From an uncultured Dorea sp. (GTDB taxonomy: Bacteria > Bacillota > Clostridia > Lachnospirales > Lachnospiraceae), in assembly GCF_934294775.1 (NCBI RefSeq), contig NZ_CAKRAH010000002.1, positions 1 through 64,000 on the forward strand: DNA of 64,000 nt, in the 5' to 3' direction. Position 1 is the first letter of the stretch. Every line of letters begins with the position of its first letter. The notes beneath the pieces were generated by a model that did no database searches, was not told the origin of the DNA, and was given only the letters and a program-made list of their open reading frames with translations. The translations under genes and the position numbers were made by a program. Below are positions 25,216 to 33,019 of this stretch, in pieces.

Positions 25216-26535
25216 CTATCTATTCTCCCGGATATATTCCATCCATTCTTTTATCTCTTTTTCATGCCCGTTATTACTTGGCTCATAGAATTTTTCTCCC
25301 CTGATTTCATCTGGAAGGTATTGCTGTTCTACATAGTGATGTGGATAATTATGCGCATATTTGTATCCGATTCCATGTCCAAGCTTTTGTGCGCCTTTGT
25401 AATGGGCATCCTGTAAATGTGACGGCACTGTTGTCTTGGTTCGTTTTACGCTTGCCATTGCATCAAAGATTGCATTGCATGCGGCATTGCTTTTTGGCGC
25501 AGTTGCTACGTACGTCACTGCCTGCGAAAGGATGATCTGTGCTTCCGGCATGCCGATTCTTTCGACTGCCTGAGAAGCTGATACCGCAACTGTCAGTGCC
25601 ATCGGATCTGCATTTCCTACATCTTCAGATGCACAGATCATGATACGTCTGGCGATGAACTTGATGTCTTCTCCTGCATATAACATTTTTGCCAGATAGT
25701 AGACTGCTGCATCAGGATCCGATCCGCGCATACTTTTGATAAAAGCAGAGATTGTATCATAGTGATTGTCTCCGGTCTTATCGTATTTTACTACACGTTT
25801 CTGGATGCATTCCGATGCTACGTCCAGCGTCAGGTGGATCTTCCCGTCTGCACTGCGTTCTGTCGTCAGGATTCCAAGTTCTACCGCATTCAATGCGCTT
25901 CTTGCATCCCCACCGGCAATATCTGCCAGAAACTCCAATGCATCATCATCAATCACCGCCTGATAGCTGCCCATTCCTTTTATATTATCATATACCGCTC
26001 TTTCAATCAGAGTCTTAATGTCTTCCTTACCAAGTGGATGTAATTCAAATATACTCGATCGGGAAAGAAGCGCTCCATTTACCTCAAAATACGGATTCTC
26101 CGTAGTTGCTCCAATCAGAATGATCGTACCATCTTCCACAAACGGAAGCAGATAGTCCTGCTGTCCTTTATTGAATCTATGGATCTCATCTACAAAAAGG
26201 ATCGTCTTTTTATGATACATCCCCTGCATCTCTTTTGCTTTGCCAATCACTTCTTCCATATCCTTTTTACCTGCCGTCGTTGCATTGATCTGGGTAAATT
26301 CAGCACTTGTTGTATTGGCAATTACTTTTGCAAGTGTCGTCTTTCCCGTTCCCGGCGGCCCATAAAAGATAACCGAACTCAGCTTATCTGCTTTGATTGC
26401 ACGATAAAGCAGTTTATCTTTTCCTATGATATGCTGCTGCCCTACGACTTCATCCAGAGTTGTCGGACGAAGTCTTGAAGCAAGCGGTGCTTCCTTTTCC
26501 ATATTCTGTTCCCGCATATAGTCAAATAAATCCAT
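25216..26535 (-). CDS. rarA: Replication-associated recombination protein RarA (MgsA)
   Basis: The 439-residue AAA+ ATPase of the clamp-loader group has RPTTLDEVVGQQHI, Walker A FYGPPGTGKTTLAK near residue 60, Walker B LFVDEIHRF near 115, ATTENPYFEVN as sensor I, and the C-terminal RarA tetramerisation domain (SEDVGNADPMAL). It acts at stalled forks and gaps with SSB. It may be co-transcribed with the deacetylase gene 30 bases upstream. Confidence 0.95.
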   Translation of the reverse strand: MDLFDYMREQNMEKEAPLASRLRPTTLDEVVGQQHIIGKDKLLYRAIKADKLSSVIFYGPPGTGKTTLAKVIANTTSAEFTQINATTAGKKDMEEVIGKAKEMQGMYHKKTILFVDEIHRFNKGQQDYLLPFVEDGTIILIGATTENPYFEVNGALLSRSSIFELHPLGKEDIKTLIERAVYDNIKGMGSYQAVIDDDALEFLADIAGGDARSALNAVELGILTTERSADGKIHLTLDVASECIQKRVVKYDKTGDNHYDTISAFIKSMRGSDPDAAVYYLAKMLYAGEDIKFIARRIMICASEDVGNADPMALTVAVSASQAVERIGMPEAQIILSQAVTYVATAPKSNAACNAIFDAMASVKRTKTTVPSHLQDAHYKGAQKLGHGIGYKYAHNYPHHYVEQQYLPDEIRGEKFYEPSNNGHEKEIKEWMEYIRENR

Positions 26536-26565
26536 CTATCTTCATCTCCATCGTTGTTCTTATTT

Positions 26566-27351
26566 CTATTCCAGAATCAGTTTATCGACTGTTACAAATT
26601 CAAATCCTTCTTTTTGCAGTGTATCGATGATCCGAAGTGCTGCATTTACACTGGATTCATAACAGTCATGTAATAGAATGATATCATTTTCCTTCGCCTG
26701 CGTCACTACTTTGTTGACAATTTCGTCTTCATTATTTGTCGTCCAGTCCAAAGGATCGATCGTCCACATCACCGGCATTACATCCAGCTCCCACTCCAAC
26801 TGCTTTTGCCATGCACCAAACGGTGGTCTCATATAAGAAACTTCTTCCCCTGTAATCTCTGTGATTGCTTCATTGGTCATCAAAATCTCTTCTTTTGCTT
26901 TTTCATCCGGTACACGGGTAATCTCCACATGATGATAAGTATGATTTCCCACCAGATGTCCTTCGTCCGCCTCCCGCTTCACAATCTCCGGTGCACTCTT
27001 TACATTTTCACCAATCAGGAAAAATGTTGCTTTTACATTCCGTTCTTTTAATCCATCCAAAAGCTTTCCTGTCCACGCTTTGCTTGGTCCGTCGTCAAAT
27101 GTGATAGCTATCTGCGGTGCCTCTTTTATCATGCTTGAGGAAACGTATCGTACGGCTTTTTTGTTCTGATTCACCGCGGTATCTGATAAACCTTTTTGTG
27201 TGACTTCATTTCTCGTACTGGCATCTGTATTAGCATTCTTATTATTTTCCACTTGCATCATCTTTGTAATCAGCAAGTATATTCCTAATGTATATATCAC
27301 ACATATGGTAATTCTTTTTATTAGATTTTTATGGCCTGGTTTATATTTCAT
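26566..27351 (-). CDS. Membrane-anchored polysaccharide deacetylase
   Basis: The 261-residue protein has an uncleaved N-terminal membrane segment (about 12-30), a short Asn/Thr-rich linker and an NodB-homology (CE4) domain. TFDDGPS supplies the catalytic base and metal Asp, GNHTYHH the two metal histidines, RPPFGAW the motif 3 arginine, and LLHDC the motif 5 histidine. It likely removes acetyl groups from peptidoglycan or another glycan outside the membrane. A long palindrome ends 54 bases upstream of its start codon. Confidence 0.92.
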   Translation of the reverse strand: MKYKPGHKNLIKRITICVIYTLGIYLLITKMMQVENNKNANTDASTRNEVTQKGLSDTAVNQNKKAVRYVSSSMIKEAPQIAITFDDGPSKAWTGKLLDGLKERNVKATFFLIGENVKSAPEIVKREADEGHLVGNHTYHHVEITRVPDEKAKEEILMTNEAITEITGEEVSYMRPPFGAWQKQLEWELDVMPVMWTIDPLDWTTNNEDEIVNKVVTQAKENDIILLHDCYESSVNAALRIIDTLQKEGFEFVTVDKLILE

Positions 27352-27404
27352 ATGATGCCTGCATATTCCATTTCATTATACTATATGAATTGTTTTGCTG
27401 TTTA

Positions 27405-27676
27405 ATACACTATGTCATTGTGGCCTCTCGGTCCATGAGAAAGCGCTGGTATCCTGTCTGCTGCTAGATGTCACGATGCAGAAGTTCTAAGGCAGTCCGA
27501 CTTTCCTAAGGACGAAAGGGACTCCGCTCCAAACTCGCCGTTCGGCTCAAACAGTGTCGCTCCGTCCCTTTAACGGAAAGTCAAACTGCCTAAGAACTTC
27601 TACACATCGCGCCAAAAAACGCTGCAAACAGGATACCAGCGCTTTCTCATGTCGTGATTGGCATGCGGTAGTGTAT
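27405..27676. repeat. 272-bp near-palindromic element with conserved apex (element B)
   Basis: The arms run from ATACACTA (27405) to TAGTGTAT (27676), with long paired blocks such as CATGAGAAAGCGCTGGTATC with its complement and GAAGTTCTAAGGCAG with its complement. The exact centre holds CAAACTCGCC-gttc-GGCTCAAACAGTG, whose reverse complement is nearly identical to the apex of the 273-bp element at 27983. The arms of the two are otherwise different. The element could fold as one long RNA or DNA hairpin. No protein is evident. Confidence 0.85.
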
Positions 27677-27824
27677 GAAATAGCGGAAGGCGTAACTGCG
27701 AGTGCTTACCCGGGTATTATCATAAAAAAGATCCACCAGGGACACTAAAAAAGCCAGAAATTCACGTCCGCGTGGCTCGGGAGAAGCAGCCAATGACAAG
27801 TTTTCTGTATAAAACATATATAAG

Positions 27825-27888
27825 AAAATGCTACGCTATTACGTAATCATATTATCTATGAAAAACGTAATAAACGTAGCATTTTTTG
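27825..27888 (+). terminator. Orphan terminator-like hairpin between the two palindromes
   Basis: AAAATGCTACG-c-TATTACGT pairs with ACGTAATA-aa-CGTAGCATTTT, followed by a T-run on the plus strand. No plus-strand protein gene precedes it, so it may end an RNA that includes element B, or belong to a mobile remnant. Confidence 0.6.
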
Positions 27889-27982
27889 TTTTTCGCTGTT
27901 TTGGAATGTCACATGAACACGAAAGGTGTTGCTTTTAATAAAACTTCCGGGGTAAACATCCTCGGTTACGCCCTTCGTTTGA

Positions 27983-28255
27983 TACATTAATTATCGCCTG
28001 TCAGTCACGACTTGCGTATGCCTTGGTATAAGGGCTGGGTAGCATTCGGAATGAGGCTTAGAAGTAGTTAGAGAGTCTGGATTCCCGTTAACAGAAAGCA
28101 AATCCACTGTTTGAGCCAACAGGCGAGTTTGGGTTTGCTTTCTGTTGCTTTTAGGGAATTCAGGCTCTCTTACTACTTCTTGCCTCATGGAGTCGCGGAC
28201 CAGGTCTTATACCAAGGCATACGCAAGAACCGGGAATCCAACCCAAATTAATGTA
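27983..28255. repeat. 273-bp near-palindromic element with conserved apex (element A)
   Basis: The ends are TACATTAATT and AATTAATGTA. Paired blocks inside include CTTGCGTATGCCTTGGTATA, AGAAGTAGT, GAGAGTCTGGATTCCC and CAGAAAGCAAA with their near complements. The centre is CACTGTTTGAGCC-aaca-GGCGAGTTT at 28105-28130. Its inner and right part recurs at bases 1-190. It ends 12 bases from the argG stop codon, so it lies in the argG 3' untranslated region. Confidence 0.88.
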
Positions 28256-28267
28256 TTAAACAACAAT

Positions 28268-29494
28268 TTATTTTTGATTCTTTTCTACATTCTGCAGTTT
28301 CATCGCACGAACCTTAAGCGGCAGTCCGAACAGATTGATGAATCCACTTGCATCGTGATGGTCATACAGATCGCCAGTTGTAAAGCTTGCAAGTGATTCG
28401 CTATACAGAGAGTATGGAGAAGTAGTTCCGGCTTTTGTAATAGTACCTTTGTAAAGCTTGAATTTTACTTCACCTGTTACATATTCCTGTGTGCTTTCAA
28501 CGAAAGCCTGGATTGCTTCACGAAGTGGTGTGAACCATTTTCCTTCGTATACGAGCTGGGCAAGCTTGTCAGCCATTTCTTTCTTTACTTCAGCTGTAGC
28601 ACGGTCAAGGATCAGTTCCTCTAACTGCTGGTGTGCAGCGTACAGGATAGTTCCGCCAGGTGTCTCGTATACACCACGTGATTTCATACCAACAACACGG
28701 TTTTCAACGATGTCGATGATTCCGATACCATGTTTTCCGCCGAGTTCGTTCAGCTTACGGATGATGTCAGAAACTTTCATCTCTTCGCCATTGATGCTCT
28801 TTGGAACACCTTTTTCGAATGTCATAGTAACATATTCAGCTTTATCAGGAGCTTTCTCAGGTGTTGTAGACATTACCAGAAGGTCATCGTAGTTTGGCTC
28901 GTTAGAAGGGTCTTCCAGTTCCAGACCTTCGTGGCTGATGTGCCATAAGTTACGGTCACGGCTGTAGCTGTGCTTTGCGTCGAATGGAAGGTCGATTCCA
29001 TGTGCTTTACAGTAGTCGATCTCGTCTTCACGTGACTGCATAGTCCAGATATCTGTCATTCTCCAAGGAGCGATGATCTTGATGTCCGGAGCAAGAGCTG
29101 TGATACCAAGCTCAAAACGGATCTGGTCGTTACCTTTTCCTGTAGCACCGTGGCAGATAGCAACAGCATTTTCTTTACGTGCGATTTCTACCAGACGTTT
29201 TGCGATTGCAGGACGTGCCATGGATGTTCCAAGAAGGTATTCATCTTCGTATACAGCATGTGCCTGAACACAAGGTACGATATAGTTATCAGCGAAATCA
29301 TCTACGATATCTTCGATGTATAATTTTGCGGCACCGGAAAGCTTTGCTCTTTCTTCCAGTCCGTCCAGTTCTTCTCCCTGTCCACAGTCGATACAGCAGC
29401 AGATAACATCATAGTTAAATGTCTCCTTAAGCCATGGAATGATTGCTGTGGTATCAAGACCACCTGAGTATGCTAATACAACTTTTTCTTTCAT
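28268..29494 (-). CDS. argG: Argininosuccinate synthase
   Basis: The 408-residue enzyme joins citrulline and aspartate with ATP in arginine synthesis. The PP-motif AYSGGLDTTAIIPWLKE is at the N-terminus, and GNDQIRFELG and the SYSRDRNLWHISHEG block follow. AGGAGGATATAC precedes the ATG. argH is not beside it; the rest of the arginine genes are 7 kb away on the other strand. The upstream region carries palindromic and iterated motifs. Confidence 0.97.
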   Translation of the reverse strand: MKEKVVLAYSGGLDTTAIIPWLKETFNYDVICCCIDCGQGEELDGLEERAKLSGAAKLYIEDIVDDFADNYIVPCVQAHAVYEDEYLLGTSMARPAIAKRLVEIARKENAVAICHGATGKGNDQIRFELGITALAPDIKIIAPWRMTDIWTMQSREDEIDYCKAHGIDLPFDAKHSYSRDRNLWHISHEGLELEDPSNEPNYDDLLVMSTTPEKAPDKAEYVTMTFEKGVPKSINGEEMKVSDIIRKLNELGGKHGIGIIDIVENRVVGMKSRGVYETPGGTILYAAHQQLEELILDRATAEVKKEMADKLAQLVYEGKWFTPLREAIQAFVESTQEYVTGEVKFKLYKGTITKAGTTSPYSLYSESLASFTTGDLYDHHDASGFINLFGLPLKVRAMKLQNVEKNQK

Positions 29495-29582
29495 TTTGTA
29501 TATCCTCCTACATGAAATATAGTTTTATCAATCACTTGAATTAATCTTCTCGTATACGGTCACAAAAGTCAAGTCTTTCTTT

Positions 29583-29619
29583 GTATAAAGTACATTTGCG
29601 ACTGCAAAGAGTACTATAC
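29583..29619. promoter_or_regulatory. Palindrome upstream of argG
   Basis: GTATAAAGTAC-at-TTTGC pairs with GCAAA-GAGTACTATAC around GACT or so. It is about 90 bases from the argG start. It could be an operator or a hairpin in a long leader; there is no match to a known site. Confidence 0.4.
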
Positions 29620-29631
29620 ACCCAATTTTAT

Positions 29632-29722
29632 AAATATGCAAGAAAAAATGATAAAAAAGTAGAAAAAGTTAAAAAATATGCAGAAATATGCATAAAAATA
29701 AGCTGAAAAGTAAAAATATGCA
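29632..29722. repeat. Four AAATATGCA direct repeats upstream of argG
   Basis: Exact copies start at 29632, 29674, 29684 and 29714, and two continue as ATGCAT. Spacings of 42, 10 and 30 bases are near multiples of a helical turn. A regulator-binding array is possible. Confidence 0.45.
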
Positions 29723-29985
29723 TTTGGAAATGCCGGAGATAATGGGCTGCAGATGTGGAAAATATAAAATATGGATACAGATGCCGGAAAAAGTATAAAA
29801 GAGATATTCTGTTGTTCAAGGGTTGCAGAAACTGTGTGATAGTAGAACAATACAGGTGCATCAGAACATGACGGAATTTAGGGAGGATATTTACATTATA
29901 TTATTCGGAAAAACATATAAAGAACAATAATAAAAATATATTAGGAAATGTTATAACAAACATACAAGAAACTCTGCATAAATGC

Positions 29986-30014
29986 TTGACGAATCAAGAA
30001 CAACACCGTAAAAT
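29986..30014 (+). promoter_or_regulatory. Sigma-A promoter for the FAD oxidoreductase gene
   Basis: TTGACG and TAAAAT are 17 bases apart. It would give a leader of about 200 bases. Confidence 0.6.
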
Positions 30015-30092
30015 ATATCCGGCTCTTTGTGCGGAAATGCATAAGGGTAGAAAAATCAGTGAAAATAAAGGTAAAAATATTTTTGAACTGAA

Positions 30093-30120
30093 CCAGAGTG
30101 CGTCTGAAAAATCATTTCTG
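30093..30120 (+). repeat. Dispersed repeat family D
   Basis: CCAGAGTGCGTCTGAAAAAT then CATTTCTG matches copies at 24263, 36213 (reverse) and 48462. It lies in the leader of the FAD oxidoreductase gene. Confidence 0.55.
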
Positions 30121-30150
30121 TACTCGGGGTAAATTATGAGAAATAGAACC

Positions 30151-30190
30151 ATGAAATCCGAAGGTGGAACATTCCACTTTCATATTTCAT
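30151..30190 (+). other. Leader hairpin before the FAD oxidoreductase start
   Basis: ATGAAAT-cc-GAA-g-GTGGAA pairs with TTCCAC-TTTC-at-ATTTCAT. The stem ends about 15 bases before the ribosome binding site, so it could affect translation or mRNA stability. Confidence 0.45.
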
Positions 30191-30221
30191 ATATATGTGT
30201 CATGAGAAGGAGAAGATACTT

Positions 30222-31592
30222 ATGAATTATGATGTAATTATTATCGGAGCCGGTCCTGGAGGAATCTTTGCTGCATACGAGCTGATGAAGAAAAAGCCGG
30301 ACTGCAAGATCGCAGTATTTGAGGAAGGATATCCGCTGGAAAAGAGAAAATGTCCGATCGACGGGGATAAGATTAAGAGCTGTATCAATTGTAAACGCTG
30401 CTCGATCATGTGTGGATTTGGTGGAGCCGGAGCATTTTCTGATGGAAAATATAATATTACAAATGACTTTGGCGGAACCCTGTTCGAGTACATCGGTAAG
30501 AAGCAGGCTGTTGAACTGATGAAATATGTTGATGAGATCAACATGGAAAATGGAGGAGAAGGAACAAAGCTTTATTCTACAGCAGGAACAAAGTTCAAAA
30601 AACTTTGCCTGCAGAACAAACTGAACCTTCTTGATGCGTCTGTCCGCCACCTCGGAACGGATATTAACTATGTAGTACTTCAGAATCTGTATAATCAAAT
30701 GAAAGATCATATGGATTTCTATTTTGATACACCGGTAGAGACAATCGAGGCAATCGAGGGCGGATACAGGGTTGTATGCGAAAAAGAGAGCTATGAATGT
30801 GAAAAATGTATCGTGTCAGTAGGACGAAGCGGAAGTAAATGGATGGAAAAGGTATGTAAAGACCTTGAGATCCCTACAAAATCCAACCGTGTAGATATCG
30901 GAGTCCGTGTAGAGCTTCCGGCAGTTATTTTCTCACATCTGACAGATGAACTGTATGAAAGTAAGATCGTATACCGCACAGAGAAGTTCGAAGATAACGT
31001 ACGTACATTCTGCATGAATCCAAATGGTATCGTGGTAAATGAAAATACAAACGGAATTATCACAGTAAATGGTCACAGCTATGAAGGAGACGAGAAGAAG
31101 ACAGATAATACGAACTTCGCACTTCTGGTAGCAAAACATTTCTCCGAGCCATTCAAAGACAGTAACGGATACGGAGAAAGTATCGCAAGACTTTCCAATA
31201 TGCTTGGCGGTGGCGTCATCGTACAGCGTTTTGGAGATCTGGTACGTGGAAGAAGAAGTACAGAAAAGCGTATCGAAGAAGGTCTGGTAACACCAACCTT
31301 ATCTGCAACACCGGGAGACTTAAGTCTGGTACTTCCAAAACGAATCTTAGACGGAATCGTAGAGATGATCTATGCACTGGATAAAGTAGCACCTGGAACA
31401 GCGAATGACGATACACTGCTTTACGGTGTAGAAGTTAAATTCTACAACATGGAAGTAGATATCGACGAGAATCTGGAAAGCTGCCACAAAGGACTCTACG
31501 TAATTGGAGACGGAAGTGGAGTGACACATTCTCTTTCCCATGCATCTGCAAGCGGAGTATATGTAGCAAGACATATTATCGGAGAAGCTTAA
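30222..31592 (+). CDS. COG2509-type NAD(P)/FAD-dependent oxidoreductase
   Basis: The 456-residue flavoprotein has MNYDVIIIGAGPGGIFAAYE as the FAD Rossmann motif, a cysteine-rich segment CPIDGDKIKSCINCKRCSIMCG near residue 45 followed by GFGGAGAFSDGKYN, and a C-terminal FAD motif with YVIGDGSGVTHSLSHASASG. The family is widespread in anaerobes and uncharacterised in detail; the cysteines suggest redox or metal function. The start at 30222 follows a GAAGGAGA site; an ATG nine codons earlier lacks one. Confidence 0.88.
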   Translation: MNYDVIIIGAGPGGIFAAYELMKKKPDCKIAVFEEGYPLEKRKCPIDGDKIKSCINCKRCSIMCGFGGAGAFSDGKYNITNDFGGTLFEYIGKKQAVELMKYVDEINMENGGEGTKLYSTAGTKFKKLCLQNKLNLLDASVRHLGTDINYVVLQNLYNQMKDHMDFYFDTPVETIEAIEGGYRVVCEKESYECEKCIVSVGRSGSKWMEKVCKDLEIPTKSNRVDIGVRVELPAVIFSHLTDELYESKIVYRTEKFEDNVRTFCMNPNGIVVNENTNGIITVNGHSYEGDEKKTDNTNFALLVAKHFSEPFKDSNGYGESIARLSNMLGGGVIVQRFGDLVRGRRSTEKRIEEGLVTPTLSATPGDLSLVLPKRILDGIVEMIYALDKVAPGTANDDTLLYGVEVKFYNMEVDIDENLESCHKGLYVIGDGSGVTHSLSHASASGVYVARHIIGEA

Positions 31593-31613
31593 TAGTAAAA
31601 ATGAGACAAAAGC

Positions 31614-31641
31614 TTGACAAATGAACGGAAGCGTGTAAAAT
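31614..31641 (+). promoter_or_regulatory. Sigma-A promoter at the start of the proBA leader
   Basis: TTGACA and TAAAAT have a 16-base spacer. It starts 22 bases after the FAD oxidoreductase stop. Confidence 0.65.
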
Positions 31642-31760
31642 GTTTGAAAAAGCAACAAACCAACAGAAGATGACTATAAATGATGTGAATCCGAAGTATT
31701 TCTGCATTTACTTTTGTAAGAAGATACCGGAAACACAGAGTGGCAGAAGGGAGAAAAGTT

Positions 31761-31916
31761 ATGTATTATTTGTACAACGTATACCATTATAATTACAGAA
31801 TGCATAGATATAACAGTCTCTCCGAGCTGCCGTCTTACGACAGTATTGTTTTTGTGCCGTGTTTTGGTAATCCCGCAGGGGGTAGAACATGTACAAAATT
31901 GAATATGTGTAAGTAA
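31761..31916 (+). CDS. Small Tyr-rich ORF in the proBA leader
   Basis: The ORF encodes 51 residues. A GGGAG site lies 7 bases before the ATG. The first 18 residues, MYYLYNVYHYNYRMHRYN, hold seven tyrosines, two histidines and two arginines. The rest (SLSELPSYDSIVFVPCFGNPAGG... ending NMCK) has three cysteines. It contains only two prolines, so it is not a classic proline leader peptide. It ends about 140 bases before a strong terminator in front of proB. I do not recognise the family; it may be a leader peptide, a small protein, or a chance frame within a structured RNA. Confidence 0.5.
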   Translation: MYYLYNVYHYNYRMHRYNSLSELPSYDSIVFVPCFGNPAGGRTCTKLNMCK

Positions 31917-32058
31917 GATGGAGATATGGTTGTACTGGAATAGAGCGCAGAAATCTTAAGCAAGATCAATCGTATCTGCCGCAGTAGACCATGAACTGGT
32001 GACATACAAGAAAAGTGAACGGGCTGCTGTAAGCAGATGCAGCTGAAAAGATATAAGC

Positions 32059-32101
32059 AAAGAACAGGAAGTGTAACTGATATACGTCCTGTTCTTTTTT
32101 T
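32059..32101 (+). terminator. Strong terminator just before proB
   Basis: AAAGAACAGGA pairs with TCCTGTTCTTT across a 17-base loop and runs into TTTTTTT. It ends 38 bases before the proB start codon, so it either ends the small upstream unit or attenuates proBA. Confidence 0.9.
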
Positions 32102-32138
32102 ATACCTACAACCGCAGGCATAAAGGAGAGAAAATAAT

Positions 32139-32978
32139 ATGGATTATCGACAGAAATTAACAGAGAAACAAAAAATCGTGATCAAGATCGGAACTTCGAC
32201 GATAACATATCCGGAAAGCGGAGAGATTAATATAGGCAAACTTGAAAAATTCGTAAGAATCCTCATTAATCTCAGAAATGAAGGAAAAGAAGTCATTGTA
32301 GTATCATCCGGCGCTGTCGGTATCGGGCGTAATGTCCTTGGATTTGATAAAAGACCGGAAGGAAAAGCAGAAAAGCAGGCCTGTGCGGCAGTTGGACAGG
32401 CGAGACTTATGATGATGTATGAAAAGATATTTGCAGAATACGGGCAGGTTGCAGCACAGGTTCTTCTGACCAAAGAAGCCATTGTAAATGAGTCATGTGC
32501 AAGAAACGCAAAACAGACATTTGAAAAACTTTCAGAGATGAAGGTGGTTCCAGTTGTAAATGAAAATGATGCCGTATCGGTAGATGAAGAAGCGTATGGT
32601 AATTTTGGAGATAATGATACGATGGCGGCATATGTGGCATCTTTGGTGGAAGCAGACCTTTTGATCCTGATGTCGGATATTGAGGGATTGTATACGGATG
32701 ATCCAAAGAAGAATCCAGAAGCTAGGTTTATTCATACGGTAGGAAGGATCGATCAGAGATTAGAAGCGATGGGAAAAGGCGCAGGCTCAGAAAACGGAAC
32801 CGGCGGAATGTCAACGAAGATTCAGGCGGCAAAGATTGCAACTGCATCAGGAACAGATATGGTCATTGCAAATGGAAGCAATATTTTTACCATCAACGAA
32901 GTCATGGAAGGAAAAGAAATCGGAACATTATTTTTGTCCAGTGCGGGAGGAGCCGGCAGAATACAGGGCAGCTATTAA
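32139..32978 (+). CDS. proB: Glutamate 5-kinase (without PUA domain)
   Basis: The 279-residue amino-acid kinase has VIKIGTSTITYPESG at the start, VSSGAVGIG near residue 55, FGDNDTMAAYVA near 155 and GTGGMSTKIQAAKIA near 225. It phosphorylates glutamate in the first step of proline synthesis. The C-terminal PUA domain of the 367-residue Escherichia coli enzyme is absent, giving the short form common in Clostridia. AAAGGAGAG precedes the ATG. proA follows after 41 bases. Confidence 0.95.
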   Translation: MDYRQKLTEKQKIVIKIGTSTITYPESGEINIGKLEKFVRILINLRNEGKEVIVVSSGAVGIGRNVLGFDKRPEGKAEKQACAAVGQARLMMMYEKIFAEYGQVAAQVLLTKEAIVNESCARNAKQTFEKLSEMKVVPVVNENDAVSVDEEAYGNFGDNDTMAAYVASLVEADLLILMSDIEGLYTDDPKKNPEARFIHTVGRIDQRLEAMGKGAGSENGTGGMSTKIQAAKIATASGTDMVIANGSNIFTINEVMEGKEIGTLFLSSAGGAGRIQGSY

Positions 32979-33019
32979 CCGGCAGAATAAACATTTGGAA
33001 TATAAAGGAGAAAAAGCAT

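Larger units (their letters stand above)
27352..28267. other. 916-bp non-coding region with two long palindromes
   Basis: It lies between the deacetylase start and the argG stop. It contains element B (27405-27676), a terminator-like hairpin (27825-27888), a smaller GGGGTAA/TTACGCCC hairpin near 27950 and element A (27983-28255). I see no convincing coding region, tRNA or known RNA family in it. Confidence 0.7.
29495..30221. other. Divergent AT-rich intergenic region, argG to FAD oxidoreductase
   Basis: The 727 bases have no convincing gene. They contain a 37-bp palindrome (29583-29619), four AAATATGCA words (29632, 29674, 29684, 29714), a plus-strand promoter (29986-30014), a family D repeat (30093-30120) and a leader hairpin (30151-30190). 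The dominant strand of genes changes here. Confidence 0.65.
31593..32138 (+). other. Long leader region before proBA
   Basis: The 546 bases contain, in order, a promoter (31614-31641), a 51-codon Tyr-rich ORF (31761-31916), structured-looking sequence with a GCTGC-tgtaa-GCAG hairpin near 32010, a strong terminator (32059-32101) and the proB binding site. I find no T-box signature and no known riboswitch. It may be an attenuated proBA leader or a separate small transcription unit. Confidence 0.6.

Noticed and set aside
27405..28255. Insertion sequence remnants
   Set aside because: The palindromes contain no transposase fragment; the internal frames are short and without motifs, so only a non-autonomous origin remains possible.
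29614..29861. Minus-strand ORFs rich in Phe and Tyr
   Set aside because: The composition follows from AT-rich non-coding DNA with AAATATGCA repeats; there is no site or family pattern.
29495..30221. Replication origin
   Set aside because: There are no TTATCCACA boxes, no dnaA or dnaN, and the genes beside it are not those of an origin.
31642..32138. T-box or known riboswitch in the proBA leader
   Set aside because: No TGGnACCGCG T-box sequence or other conserved riboswitch core is seen, so it is left as an unidentified leader.
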